A stretch of 54,538 bases of DNA from contig CAMGBT010000008.1 in assembly GCA_946011725.1 (NCBI GenBank), positions 1 through 54,538 of the forward strand, read 5' to 3'. Source of the DNA: an uncultured Bacteroidales bacterium (GTDB lineage: Bacteria; Bacteroidota; Bacteroidia; Bacteroidales; Muribaculaceae). How positions within the stretch are numbered: the first letter of the stretch is position 1; every line of letters begins with the position of its first letter. Both the position numbers and the translations under genes were made by a program. The notes under the pieces were generated by a model that worked only from the letters and a program-made list of their open reading frames with translations, did no database searches and was not told the DNA's origin. Positions 33,774-42,730 of this stretch are shown here, in pieces.

Positions 33774-36473
33774 TTATCTTACTATGATTTTTTCTGCCTT
33801 GGTGGCGGTGCGGCGGATGTAGAGGGTGCCGGGGGTGAGGGCCTCGGGGGATATCTCTACGCCCATGGGGGTGAAGTAGCGCACGGTGGCGGCGCTGTCA
33901 GCTTCGATGGTGGCGGCGGATGCCACTTCACCGTTTTTGATTACTATGGAGGTCTGTTCGAGCACGTTATCGGCGGCGTCGAGGGTCTTAAGCTCGATGA
34001 TGGCGTCGGCGGTCAGGTCGGCTTTGCCGATGCTCCAGGGGTTGGTGGCGGCTTGCTGCCATGCGGGTTCGGCCATCAGCAGCGGTGCGGGGGTGTCGGC
34101 GGCGGCGGTGATGGGAACGATGCGGTACCACAAGGTGGCGGCGGCGGGAGCGTAGACCACGATGCGTGCGTTGGTCTCGTCAACGCGGATTTCGAGCGCT
34201 TCGGGGAATGTGACGTTGGTTTGCAGGTGGTCTTCGTCGGAGGTGAGGGTGGCGGAGACGTTCACCGTGGTTGAGAATTCGTAGGCCTTGTAGCTGTTGC
34301 CGTTGATGGATGAGGGCACGGCTTCGAGACTCGGGGTGGCGAGGTAAGCCACGGGCAGGGAGATGGTGCTCTTGAACCAGATGTTTTTGTTGATGGGTTC
34401 GAGGACGGCCTCGGTGACGCCGGCTTGGAATATGTCCAATTTAGCGATGGCGAATTGGTAACCGTTGACTTTCAGCGCGTTGTAGTTGGCCTCTGTGGCG
34501 GTGGCGGGTTGGAGGGCGGCGAGGTAGTCGGGGATGTCGTGTTGGTATGCCTGGTCGCCCCAGAGACCTACGTTACCGTAGCTGAGGTCGCTGCACCAGT
34601 CGCTGTTGGAGTATTTGGCGGCGAAGCCGTCGATGCCACTGACTGTGCAGACGAAGGCGGCGGAGACGTTGGCCTTTTCGTCGGTGGCATTGTACTCGCT
34701 CAACAGGCGCCAATCGGTGACTTCGACTTCCACCGCGGGAGTGGGGAAGAGGGCGGCGATTTGCTGCTTGGTGACGGTGGCGGTGGTACCAATCACGCCG
34801 TCGGACTTGGGAGTGATGCCGATCACGTAGTCTTGCGCGGGGTTGGGGTTGATGAAGGAGATTTTCACGGCGGTGCCGTTAACGGTGCCGAGGTTGACGG
34901 AGTTGAGAGTGACGTCGTAAGAACCGCTATTGGCGGGGTCGTTGATGTCGAAGGCAAACTCCAGCACGTTGGCTTCGGACGACAGGCTGAGCTTAGGCGA
35001 GCACTCCACCTGACTAACGCTGACAGCCACATCGCCGATGGTGGCCACCTGCGTCGTTGACTGCTGCGTGAGCGGCGTGTAGCCAATCTCAATGGCGGGC
35101 ACATATTTGTCAGGATTTGAGCCAATCGAACCTGAGGGAATACCTAATTCGGAGGGAGAGGCTTTAGTTGCTGAATATGAACCACTTGTACAAACGCTGT
35201 ACTCTAAAAAATTGCTGCTTGGACCTTCAAATTCAAACCCATCCAACTTACATGTCCACGCTACGATTAAGCTACCTTCACCGGCATATTCAAATGGCTC
35301 ATCGAATTGCACAGTGATTTTCGGATGCATCTCGGTATAATAGCATTCTTCAAGATATTCATTCCAACCTGCATCATCACTGCTGATGATTTTTCCGTGG
35401 TGCACATTGGGATCGTTTACATCGATGGTAAACCACTGACTTTTACCTCCATCTACAGGGAAGGTAGTTGCATCGGATATGAATGCATAAACATCCACTT
35501 CAAAACCACCTGAAATAGAGTACATCTCATCATTCGGATCGATTGCAAACGCAATAGATGAAATCTTGGCAGATTTGGCGTTTAACCCATCATTGCCATA
35601 AAGGGCATCAAGCATTGACTTGGTATAGATTGCTTGGGAATAGGAGTAATTGTAGTCTAAGGTGATAGGCGTAGCGACAGCAGATTGGGCTGCTTCCAAG
35701 TCGGGATTTTCGAAATCGCCCACGGCGAAGGTGGTGGGTTCGCCTTCAACCACGCTGGGAGCCGGCTTCTCAGTCACCACGGTGTAGTCTAATGAGAGGT
35801 TGGGCAGGTACTTATCTGAGTTTGTGTAATCAGTGATCATGGCCTGCGAGTCGCTGTGATAGATGAGCGAGCGGGTATCGCTGCCCGGACACCAACCTGG
35901 GAAATATTGAACATCAACGCTAAAATAAGCATAGTCGGTTACAGTGCTTTCGCAGACGAATGTAAATACTAAACTTTTTCCTTCGTATTTAATCGGTTCT
36001 GGGAAAGTAATGGTTACCGGCGCTAAACCTGAACTATAGGCAACTTCAGGCCATTCTTCGCCAAGTTCTCCGTTCTCAACAGCATTTTCGTATGTGATTG
36101 TGGTAGAACCTTGTACGGCAGATGAGTAGTCGAACATCACCGGCTTGTCGTTTTCATCAAGTGCGAAGGCGGTTGCATCAACGTTTTGTGCGTAAGCAGT
36201 GACATTAAAATTCACATCATACGCAGTGTTTACATAGATATAGAACGTAACGGCGGAGATTTCGGCGGTGGTGACGGTGCCGTCGGCGGCTACCGAGTAG
36301 ATAGAATTGAGTTCGGCGTTGGTGTAGAGGCATTGCGCGCCGGAATAGGCATATCCCGGGTTGATTGGGTTGCCGTACTGCGAAGTCTTACCGTCGACGC
36401 CGATGAGGGTGGATCCGGCCGAGGCTGTCGCGGCGGTGGCCATCAGGGCGCTAATGAGTAGTAATTTTTTCAT
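33774..36473 (-). CDS. 899-residue secreted protein with a duplicated domain and sorting-like tail
   Basis: It has a signal peptide (MKKLLLISALMATAATASA) and at least two copies of a beta-rich domain of about 200 residues. Each copy opens with a YSxxQxxYTxxxL segment (YSGAQCLYTNAEL near residue 43; YSYSQAIYTKSML near 275) and later has a [KE]Y[EA]G[KE][GS]L[VI] strand (KYEGKSLVFTF; EYAGEGSLIVAW). The 284-residue neighbour has one copy. The C-terminus (GTLYIRRTATKAEKIIVR) is the sorting-like tail shared by the secreted proteins of this window. Parts of the gene (about 35140-36250) are less GC-rich. Function unknown; it starts 18 bases after the 284-residue gene. Confidence 0.85.
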   Translation of the reverse strand: MKKLLLISALMATAATASAGSTLIGVDGKTSQYGNPINPGYAYSGAQCLYTNAELNSIYSVAADGTVTTAEISAVTFYIYVNTAYDVNFNVTAYAQNVDATAFALDENDKPVMFDYSSAVQGSTTITYENAVENGELGEEWPEVAYSSGLAPVTITFPEPIKYEGKSLVFTFVCESTVTDYAYFSVDVQYFPGWCPGSDTRSLIYHSDSQAMITDYTNSDKYLPNLSLDYTVVTEKPAPSVVEGEPTTFAVGDFENPDLEAAQSAVATPITLDYNYSYSQAIYTKSMLDALYGNDGLNAKSAKISSIAFAIDPNDEMYSISGGFEVDVYAFISDATTFPVDGGKSQWFTIDVNDPNVHHGKIISSDDAGWNEYLEECYYTEMHPKITVQFDEPFEYAGEGSLIVAWTCKLDGFEFEGPSSNFLEYSVCTSGSYSATKASPSELGIPSGSIGSNPDKYVPAIEIGYTPLTQQSTTQVATIGDVAVSVSQVECSPKLSLSSEANVLEFAFDINDPANSGSYDVTLNSVNLGTVNGTAVKISFINPNPAQDYVIGITPKSDGVIGTTATVTKQQIAALFPTPAVEVEVTDWRLLSEYNATDEKANVSAAFVCTVSGIDGFAAKYSNSDWCSDLSYGNVGLWGDQAYQHDIPDYLAALQPATATEANYNALKVNGYQFAIAKLDIFQAGVTEAVLEPINKNIWFKSTISLPVAYLATPSLEAVPSSINGNSYKAYEFSTTVNVSATLTSDEDHLQTNVTFPEALEIRVDETNARIVVYAPAAATLWYRIVPITAAADTPAPLLMAEPAWQQAATNPWSIGKADLTADAIIELKTLDAADNVLEQTSIVIKNGEVASAATIEADSAATVRYFTPMGVEISPEALTPGTLYIRRTATKAEKIIVR

Positions 36474-36491
36474 AAGCAGGGAGTTAACTGG

Positions 36492-37346
36492 TTAGCGGAT
36501 GGAGATTTTGGTGGCGGTGGAGCCTTGGCGCCGGATGTAGATGCCGGCGGGAGCGTTGTCGGGGTCCACTTCCACGCCTTGGAGGTTGTAGAGGCGAGCG
36601 GGCGCGGCGGTGTCGGCGGCCACGGAGGCGATGGCGTCAGTGCCTTCGGTGTAGTAGAACTTGACCACGGGCACGAGCTTGCGCGGTGCTTGGGCGTCGG
36701 CTTGCACGCCGCTGTCGTAGCAGGCTTGGAAGGAGTCGTAGTCGTCGCCGTAGCTCATATTGGTGTAGGCGTTGGTCTTCACGGCGTAGGTGAGGGTTAC
36801 CGACGAGTTGACTTCCTCGTCGGAGGTGCGTTGGCTCCACAGGGTGATGACCAAATTTTCGCCGGCGTATTCCAACGGGCGGTCGAGCACGAAGTGGATT
36901 TCCTGGTCTTCCATGTAGTACAGTTCCACCTGGTATTTGAGGGCGGAGGAGGGGGCGGTGGGGTCGTAGGTGTACCATTCGTACTGCTGGGTGTCGGGGT
37001 TCTTGTAGAACTGCCCGGCGGAGGTGTTCTCAATCAGCAAGTTAAGGTCGGCTTCGAGCACGCAGAAAGCGCCGTCGTCGCCGTATTTGAAGGCCACTTC
37101 GGTGATTTTCGAGGGCGCTTCGGCCAAGGGCGCGAGCTGGTCGGCGGTGTAGAAAATTTGGTTGCCGGAGTAGACGGAGTACCACTGGAACGGTGCGCGT
37201 TCCCACCACGAACCGTCGCCTTCGCGCGCCTCCTCGGCCGTCGGTTCGTCGAAATTGCCCACGGTAAACGATTTCACCTCGGGATCTTGGGCCATGGCCG
37301 GCAGGGCGATGGCCGCAATAAATAATGCAAGTAAAGAATGTTTCAT
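36492..37346 (-). CDS. 284-residue secreted protein with a sorting-like tail
   Basis: It begins with a signal peptide (MKHSLLALFIAAIALPAMAQ) and has one copy of the domain duplicated in the next gene: YSGNQIFYTADQLAPL near residue 58 and PLEYAGENLVITLWSQR near 158. The tail is LYNLQGVEVDPDNAPAGIYIRR...KISIR. It is 18 bases upstream of the 899-residue gene and presumably co-transcribed with it. No catalytic motif is recognised; surface exposure is inferred. Confidence 0.85.
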   Translation of the reverse strand: MKHSLLALFIAAIALPAMAQDPEVKSFTVGNFDEPTAEEAREGDGSWWERAPFQWYSVYSGNQIFYTADQLAPLAEAPSKITEVAFKYGDDGAFCVLEADLNLLIENTSAGQFYKNPDTQQYEWYTYDPTAPSSALKYQVELYYMEDQEIHFVLDRPLEYAGENLVITLWSQRTSDEEVNSSVTLTYAVKTNAYTNMSYGDDYDSFQACYDSGVQADAQAPRKLVPVVKFYYTEGTDAIASVAADTAAPARLYNLQGVEVDPDNAPAGIYIRRQGSTATKISIR

Positions 37347-37367
37347 AAGACTATCGTGAATAGGTTT

Positions 37368-37400
37368 AAAACCGGGTCGCGACTCGATGCCGCAACCCGG
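37368..37400 (-). terminator. rho-independent terminator after the 352-residue secreted protein
   Basis: On the minus strand a 10-bp stem with one T-G pair (CCGGGTTGCG / CGCGACCCGG) is followed by TTTTAAA, 14 bases after the stop at 37415. Confidence 0.75.
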
Positions 37401-37414
37401 CTGAGCGAAGTAAA

Positions 37415-38473
37415 TTATTGGATTACAACCTTTTGCGTTCGGTTACCTTGGCGGCGGATATAGAATCCGGGGGCAGCGGTGGCGGCGTCGACTTTTTGGC
37501 CGCTGAGGTTGAACAGTTCTACGGGCGCATCGGCATCGTCCACGGCAGCAGACTGCACACCGGCTTGGAGGTCAACGTATTGCAAGTCGGAATAGGCCGA
37601 GTACGAGACATCGTAGTCCCAGGGGTCTTCGGGGTCGTTGTAGTACACGCTGATGGCCATCACGTCGTAAGCGAGGTGAGTGGCGTCGTAGCGGTACTGC
37701 AAGGTGGGGAAATCGTAGGACGTGGCACCGCTATCCTCCTCGGTTTCAGCCACTTCCACCAGGCGCAGGGCGGTGTCGCCCGCTTTGAGCTGCTGCGACA
37801 CGGTGATGTCGTCCAAGAACGAGTAGCAGGCGGCGTAGTTGCCTTCTTCATCGTCGGGGAAGCCGTAATCGGTGTAACAGAGGTAAGTGTCGTGGATGCC
37901 GTTGTCGAACTCGGCCACGAAGGTGTTCAAGCCGGTCTCAGTGAGGGTGAACATGCGAGTTTGCGTATCGAAACCGTTCGATTCAAGCTCCACCTGGGCG
38001 CCGGCATAACCCACCACGTTGATGGTGACGGTGAAGCGGCCTTCGTCGTTGGTGAGGTCGATGTAAGGCGAGTAGACGATGCCGTCGACCATACCTTTGG
38101 AGAACAGCGGCAGGTAGATTTGCCAGTCGGGAGTCCACGCCCATTCCAGCTCATCGAGGTCCACCAACATATCGTCGGGCACATACGGTTCGATGGTGCT
38201 ACCCTTGCTCACCAGCGAAAAATCCTCTTGGAGGATGGCATACTCGCCGTCGGAAGGCACCACCACCGGCTCAAATACCATCACCTGATAAAGCGAAGCG
38301 CCGGTGTAAGCCTCCCAGTTGGCCGTGAAACCGTCAGGAGTAACATTTGTGGCGGGCAGCGTGACCGGAGCCGACGCCCCGCGCGACACATTCTTAGCCA
38401 TTTTCAACGGCGCAGCCGCTACAGCCGCCACGCCCATGGCAAACAAGCAAAAAAGAGTGTAGAATTTCTTCAT
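37415..38473 (-). CDS. 352-residue secreted protein with a sorting-like tail
   Basis: A signal peptide (MKKFYTLFCLFAMGVAAVAAA) is followed by a fibronectin-type-III-like start (PATNVTPDGFTANWEAYTGA), then a beta-rich region of about 200 residues resembling choice-of-anchor jelly rolls (SKGMVDGIVYSPYIDLTNDE). The C-terminus LFNLSGQKVDAATAAPGFYIRR matches the tails of the other secreted proteins. It has its own promoter (38524-38555) and terminator, so it is a single-gene unit. Function unknown. Confidence 0.85.
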   Translation of the reverse strand: MKKFYTLFCLFAMGVAAVAAAPLKMAKNVSRGASAPVTLPATNVTPDGFTANWEAYTGASLYQVMVFEPVVVPSDGEYAILQEDFSLVSKGSTIEPYVPDDMLVDLDELEWAWTPDWQIYLPLFSKGMVDGIVYSPYIDLTNDEGRFTVTINVVGYAGAQVELESNGFDTQTRMFTLTETGLNTFVAEFDNGIHDTYLCYTDYGFPDDEEGNYAACYSFLDDITVSQQLKAGDTALRLVEVAETEEDSGATSYDFPTLQYRYDATHLAYDVMAISVYYNDPEDPWDYDVSYSAYSDLQYVDLQAGVQSAAVDDADAPVELFNLSGQKVDAATAAPGFYIRRQGNRTQKVVIQ

Positions 38474-38523
38474 ACGCGTGTAATTTAAGTAAGATTTTTA
38501 CGATCCATTAGAATTGTACGCCG

Positions 38524-38555
38524 CAAATTTACAACATTTCAAGCAAACTGCCAAA
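38524..38555 (-). promoter_or_regulatory. Bacteroidetes-type promoter for the 352-residue secreted protein
   Basis: On the minus strand TTTG (38552-38555), 20-base spacer, TAAATTTG (38524-38531), about 50 bases before the start codon. Confidence 0.65.
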
Positions 38556-38675
38556 GAAAATCACAAAAAAATTGCAATTCTCCAAAAATTTCCAATTAGC
38601 AACGTCAAATTTCCACCGCAAAATTAGCAAATCCACCCCACCCCCACAATAGCGAAAAGTGAGTAAACCAGAGCA

Positions 38676-38696
38676 GCTCGGCTTCCGCCTCGCCAC
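38676..38696 (+). repeat. GCTCGGCTTCCGCCTCGCC dispersed repeat, copy 1
   Basis: Identical over 21 bases to 38746-38766 and 45926-45946. It is intergenic. Copy 1 and copy 3 also share the two bases after it (AG). Confidence 0.75.
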
Positions 38697-38740
38697 AGGA
38701 CCCAAAGCGGGCGGCACCGCGAGCAGCGATGGGCGCTACC

Positions 38741-38766
38741 GCGCCGCTCGGCTTCCGCCTCGCCAC
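38741..38766 (+). repeat. GCTCGGCTTCCGCCTCGCC dispersed repeat, copy 2
   Basis: Identical over 26 bases to 45921-45946 (begins GCGCCGCTCGG). It lies 44 bases after copy 1. Confidence 0.75.
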
Positions 38767-38790
38767 CGAACCGCACCGTGGTTGGCGGGG

Positions 38791-38832
38791 CGGAGCCTTT
38801 TTGCACTCGGCTCCGAGCGCTTGCTCGGGCGG
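38791..38832 (+). repeat. CGGAGCCTTTTTGCA dispersed intergenic repeat, copy 2
   Basis: Begins CGGAGCCTTTTTGCA like 31379, then CTCCGAGCGCTTGCTCG. The 3' half is closest to the opposite-strand copy at 49071-49110. Confidence 0.6.
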
Positions 38833-38854
38833 CGGAGGCCGCGGGCCGGGCGCT

Positions 38855-38884
38855 AAAAAAGCCCCGCCGGAGGTGGGGCGGGGC
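38855..38884 (-). terminator. rho-independent terminator of pckA
   Basis: On the minus strand GCCCCGCC, 8-base loop, GGCGGGGC, then TTTTTT. It begins about 25 bases after the pckA stop. Confidence 0.9.
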
Positions 38885-38908
38885 TTGTGTATGAGGGAGG
38901 GTTGCGGA

Positions 38909-40552
38909 TTAGAGTTTGGGACCGGCGGCTACCAGGGCTTTACCGGCTTCGTTGGTCTCGTATTTCTTGAAGTTTTTGATGAAGCGAGCAGCGAGGTCGG
39001 CGGCTTTGGCGTTCCATTCGTCGGCGGAAGCGTAGGTGTCGCGGGGGTCGAGGATGGCGGGGTCAACGCCGGGGAGTGCGGTGGGCACGGTGAAGTTGAA
39101 CACGGGGATTTGTTTGGTGGGAGCGGTGAGGATGGAGCCGTCGAGGATGGCATCGATGATGCCGCGGGTGTCGCGGATGGAGATGCGTTTGCCGGTGCCG
39201 TTCCAACCGGTGTTCACCAGATAAGCCTTGGCGCCGGATTGTTCCATGCGCTTAACGAGTTCTTCGGCGTATTTGGTGGGGTGGAGTTCGAGGAATGCTT
39301 GGCCGAAGCAAGCGGAGAATGTGGGAGTGGGTTCGGTGATGCCGCGTTCGGTGCCGGCGAGCTTAGCGGTGAAGCCGCTGAGGAAGTAGTATTTGGTTTG
39401 TTCTGCGTCGAGGATTGATACGGGGGGCAGAACGCCGAATGCGTCGGCGGAGAGGAAGATTACGTTCTTGGCAGCGGGGCCGGCGGAGATGGGGCGAACG
39501 ATTTTTTCGATGTGTTCGATGGGGTAGCTTACGCGGGTGTTTTCGGTAACGCTCTTGTCGGCGAAGTCGATGTTGCCTTCGGCGTCAACAGTAACGTTTT
39601 CGAGCAGGGCGTTGCGACGGATTGCGTTGTAGATGTCGGGTTCGCTTTCTTTGTCGAGGTTGATAACTTTAGCGTAGCAGCCGCCTTCGAAGTTGAAGAC
39701 GCCGTTGTCGTCCCAGCCGTGTTCGTCGTCGCCGATGAGGAGGCGTTTGGGGTCGGTGGAGAGGGTTGTTTTGCCGGTGCCGGAGAGGCCGAAGAAGATG
39801 GCGGTGTTTTTGCCTTCGTAGTCGGTGTTGGCGGAGCAGTGCATAGAGGCGATGCCTTTGAGGGGGAGGTAGTAGTTCATCATGGAGAACATACCTTTTT
39901 TCATTTCGCCGCCGTACCAGGTGTTGATGATGACTTGTTCGCGCGAGGTGATGTTGAATACAACGGCGGTTTCGGAGTTGAGGCCGAGCTCGGCGTAGTT
40001 GGTGAGGCGAGCTTTGGAGGCGTTGTAGACGATGAAGTCGGGGGTGAAGTCGGCGAGGTCTTCAGCGGTGGGGCGGATGAACATGTTGGTAACGAAGTGA
40101 GCTTGCCAAGCTACTTCAACGATGAAGCGAACGGCCATACGGGTGTCTTTGTTGGCGCCGCAGAAGCCGTCGACTACGAAGAGGCGTTTGCCGCTGAGTT
40201 CTTTGATAGCGAGTGCTTTACAAGCGTTCCAGGCTTCGATGGAAGCGGGCTTGTTGTCGTTTTTATATTCGTCGGAAGTCCACCATACGGTGTCTTTGGA
40301 GTTTTCATCAAGGACGATGAATTTGTCTTTGGGGGAGCGGCCGGTGTAAACGCCGGTCATAACGTCGATGGTGTCGAGTTCGGTTTTGTAACCTTTTTCG
40401 AAGCCTTCGAGGCCGGGGTCGGTTTCGAGAGCGTAGAGTTCTTCGTAAGTGGGGTTGTAGATGATTTCGGTGGTGTCCGAAATGCCGTATTTAGCGAGGT
40501 CGGCGCGGATGCCGGCGATACGGGCTTTTTTGATTTCTTCTAAGTTGCTCAT
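38909..40552 (-). CDS. pckA: phosphoenolpyruvate carboxykinase (ATP)
   Basis: The 547-residue enzyme has the kinase motifs [15 protein letters not shown] (P-loop 255-262) and [10 protein letters not shown] (271-280), and the oxaloacetate-binding region [10 protein letters not shown]. Length and motifs are those of the ATP-dependent family. It interconverts oxaloacetate and PEP; in gut Bacteroidetes it is used mainly to fix CO2 onto PEP on the way to succinate. It stands alone, with a TAAATTTG -7 element upstream and a strong terminator downstream, consistent with high expression. Confidence 0.96.
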   Translation of the reverse strand: MSNLEEIKKARIAGIRADLAKYGISDTTEIIYNPTYEELYALETDPGLEGFEKGYKTELDTIDVMTGVYTGRSPKDKFIVLDENSKDTVWWTSDEYKNDNKPASIEAWNACKALAIKELSGKRLFVVDGFCGANKDTRMAVRFIVEVAWQAHFVTNMFIRPTAEDLADFTPDFIVYNASKARLTNYAELGLNSETAVVFNITSREQVIINTWYGGEMKKGMFSMMNYYLPLKGIASMHCSANTDYEGKNTAIFFGLSGTGKTTLSTDPKRLLIGDDEHGWDDNGVFNFEGGCYAKVINLDKESEPDIYNAIRRNALLENVTVDAEGNIDFADKSVTENTRVSYPIEHIEKIVRPISAGPAAKNVIFLSADAFGVLPPVSILDAEQTKYYFLSGFTAKLAGTERGITEPTPTFSACFGQAFLELHPTKYAEELVKRMEQSGAKAYLVNTGWNGTGKRISIRDTRGIIDAILDGSILTAPTKQIPVFNFTVPTALPGVDPAILDPRDTYASADEWNAKAADLAARFIKNFKKYETNEAGKALVAAGPKL

Positions 40553-40645
40553 TTTGCTGTAGAGAAAAGTATGATGTTATTATTGTTTATCTTAGAAAAA
40601 GTAGCGAATGAATAACGATTGGCGAAGCCAAATTGTTTTCGGCTG

Positions 40646-40653
40646 CAAATTTA
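40646..40653 (-). promoter_or_regulatory. -7 element of the pckA promoter
   Basis: TAAATTTG on the minus strand, 93 bases before the pckA start, implying a fairly long 5' leader. The -33 box is not a clean TTTG. Confidence 0.5.
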
Positions 40654-40730
40654 CGAAATTATTTGGATATGGCGAAATAATTAAAGAAATTTTTCAGTAT
40701 TTTTAATTTTTGGGTGGATGGGGATAGCTG

Positions 40731-40766
40731 TTTTAGCTATTTTGGCTATTTTAGCTATTTTGGCTA
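40731..40766. repeat. four tandem 9-bp units across the uvrC stop codon
   Basis: TTTTAGCTA, TTTTGGCTA, TTTTAGCTA, TTTTGGCTA in a row. The uvrC stop (40751-40753) lies inside it. Nine bases is three codons, so copy-number change would alter the tail without a frameshift. Confidence 0.85.
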
Positions 40767-42577
40767 CCTTGCGCGAAGTGGGCGACGATGGCGCGGGCGC
40801 GGGCGTGACCTACCACGGCGGCGAGCTCGGCTTCGGTAGCGGCTTTGACGCGTTTGGCGCTGCGGAAGTGGGTGAGCAGGGCGGTGCGGGTGCGGGGCCC
40901 GATGCCGGGTATGGAGTCGAGTTCGGAGGTGATGGCGGAGGCTGAACGGCGGTTGCGGTGGTGGGTGATGCCGAAGCGGTGGGCTTCGTCGCGTAAATGT
41001 TGCACAACACGCAGCGACTCGCTGTTTTTGTCGATGTAGATGGGCACGGAGTCGCCGGGGAAGAAGATTTCTTCGAGGCGTTTTGCGATGCCTACCACGG
41101 CGATTTTGCCGCGGAGGCCAATGGCGTCGAGGGCTTCGACGGCGGCGCTGAGTTGGCCTTTGCCGCCGTCGACCACGATGAGTTGGGGGAGCTCCTGACC
41201 TTCTTCCATCAGGCGGGTGTAGCGGCGGGTGAGGACTTCGCGCATGGAGGCGAAGTCGTCGGGGCCGACCACGGTTTTGATGTTGAAGTGGCGGTAGTCT
41301 TTCTTGCTGGGTTTGGCGTTGCGGAAGACCACGCAGGATGCCACGGGGTTAGTGCCTTGGATGTTGGAGTTGTCGAAGCACTCGATGTGGGTGGGGAGTT
41401 CGGAGAGGCGGAAGTCTTTTTGAATCTGTTCGAGTGTCTTGCGGATTCGTTGTTCTGGGTTGTGTTTGGCGATGTGTTTGAGGTCGTCGAGGCGGCGCTG
41501 GCGGGCGTTGCGCTGACTGACTTCGAGCAGGCGCATTTTGTCGCCGCGTTGTGGGGTGATGAACTCCACGGATGGCATGTCGGTTTCGGGGGTGACGGCG
41601 GTGACCACGCGGCGGTATTCTACGGCGAATTGCTGGGTGATTTCGGCCATAGCGTAGTCGAGGATTTGGCCGGCGGGTTCGTTGAGATTGCGGCGGTAGT
41701 GGAGGGTGACGCTGCGGACCACGGTGCCGGCGCGCACGTGCATGTAGTTGACGTAGGCGTCGGTATCGTCGTCGGGGGCGTCGAGGCCGAAGACGTCCAC
41801 GTCGCCGGTGGTTTGGGAGATGATGACGCTGCGAGCGTGGTATTTTTCGAGCAGTTGGTATCGCTCTTTTAGGGCTTGCGCTTCTTCGAATTTGAGGTCG
41901 GCGGCGAGGCGAGTCATCTCGGCGCGGAGGTAGTCGAGGATCTCGGCGGTGTCGCCGGAGAGGATTTTTTTGATGTGGGCGATGTAGTTTTGGTAGGTGT
42001 CGGCATCGATTAGACCGGTGCAACAGCCTTGGCAACGTTTGATATGGTACTGCAAGCAGAGGTGGCCGGCGCCGCGGCGGAGGTATTCGGGGGTGATGGG
42101 GAGGCGACAGGTGCGCAGGGGGGAGATTTGGCGGATGAGCTCGAGGATGGTTTTGGCCACGGCTTGGTTGGTGTATGGGCCGAAATATTTTGAGCCGTCG
42201 CGCACGTAGTGGCGGGTGATGAATACTCGGGGATACATCTCGTTTGTGACGGCAATCCAGGGGTAGGATTTGTCGTCTTTGAGCAGGACGTTGTAGCGCG
42301 GGCGATGCTCTTTGATGAGGGCATTTTCGAGGTTGAGGGCATCGTTTTCGGTGGGGACGACGATGTACGACATGTCGGCGATGGCTCGCACTAACATATT
42401 GGTGCGGAGCACGGGGTGTTCGCGGTTGAAGTACGACGACACGCGCCGGCGCAGGTTTTTGGCCTTGCCAACGTAGATAACGGTGCCTTTGGCATCGTAA
42501 TATGTGTAGACGCCGGGGGTGTCGGGGAGGAATGACACCTTTTCGCGCAACGCTTCTGGTTTATCTTGCAGTGACAT
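40751..42577 (-). CDS. uvrC: excinuclease ABC subunit C
   Basis: The 608-residue protein has the N-terminal GIY-YIG nuclease (PGVYTYYDAKGTVIYVGKAK, about 20-40), a UVR domain (LAADLKFEEAQALKERYQLL, about 210), the RNase H-like C-terminal nuclease (ECFDNSNIQG, VVDGGKGQL) and a helix-hairpin-helix tail (LDSIPGIGPRTRTALLTHF). It makes the two incisions of nucleotide excision repair with UvrAB. It follows apt, mnmG and ybeY on the same strand, separated from apt by a 153-base gap with a hairpin. Confidence 0.96.
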   Translation of the reverse strand: MSLQDKPEALREKVSFLPDTPGVYTYYDAKGTVIYVGKAKNLRRRVSSYFNREHPVLRTNMLVRAIADMSYIVVPTENDALNLENALIKEHRPRYNVLLKDDKSYPWIAVTNEMYPRVFITRHYVRDGSKYFGPYTNQAVAKTILELIRQISPLRTCRLPITPEYLRRGAGHLCLQYHIKRCQGCCTGLIDADTYQNYIAHIKKILSGDTAEILDYLRAEMTRLAADLKFEEAQALKERYQLLEKYHARSVIISQTTGDVDVFGLDAPDDDTDAYVNYMHVRAGTVVRSVTLHYRRNLNEPAGQILDYAMAEITQQFAVEYRRVVTAVTPETDMPSVEFITPQRGDKMRLLEVSQRNARQRRLDDLKHIAKHNPEQRIRKTLEQIQKDFRLSELPTHIECFDNSNIQGTNPVASCVVFRNAKPSKKDYRHFNIKTVVGPDDFASMREVLTRRYTRLMEEGQELPQLIVVDGGKGQLSAAVEALDAIGLRGKIAVVGIAKRLEEIFFPGDSVPIYIDKNSESLRVVQHLRDEAHRFGITHHRNRRSASAITSELDSIPGIGPRTRTALLTHFRSAKRVKAATEAELAAVVGHARARAIVAHFAQGSQNS

Positions 42578-42665
42578 ATTATGTAGGATACAAAGAGCGC
42601 AGCTAAAGCTGCTACGCCGGGAGACGAAAAGGGCGGGCGGGCTTTCTCGGAGGGTATTTATGCAG

Positions 42666-42709
42666 GCGAAGTACGAAGGAACGAGGGTGGTCGTTGGTTC
42701 GTACTTCGC
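42666..42709. repeat. 19-bp inverted repeat between apt and uvrC
   Basis: Arms 42666-42684 (GCGAAGTACGAAGGAACGA) and 42691-42709 pair with two mismatches across a 6-base loop. It lies just after apt and is built from the same GAAC/CGAA words as the repeats near 31640 and 49122. Confidence 0.7.
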
Positions 42710-42730
42710 TGTGGGGCCTCGCGGGGCTGA

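Larger units (their letters stand above)
38474..38908. other. 435-base intergenic region with repeats, promoter and terminator
   Basis: Between pckA and the 352-residue secreted-protein gene there is no gene. It contains a promoter (38524-38555), an AT-rich stretch, two copies of the GCTCGGCTTCCGCCTCGCC repeat (38676-38696, 38746-38766), a copy of the CGGAGCCTTTTTGCA repeat (38791-38832) and the pckA terminator. Confidence 0.75.
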
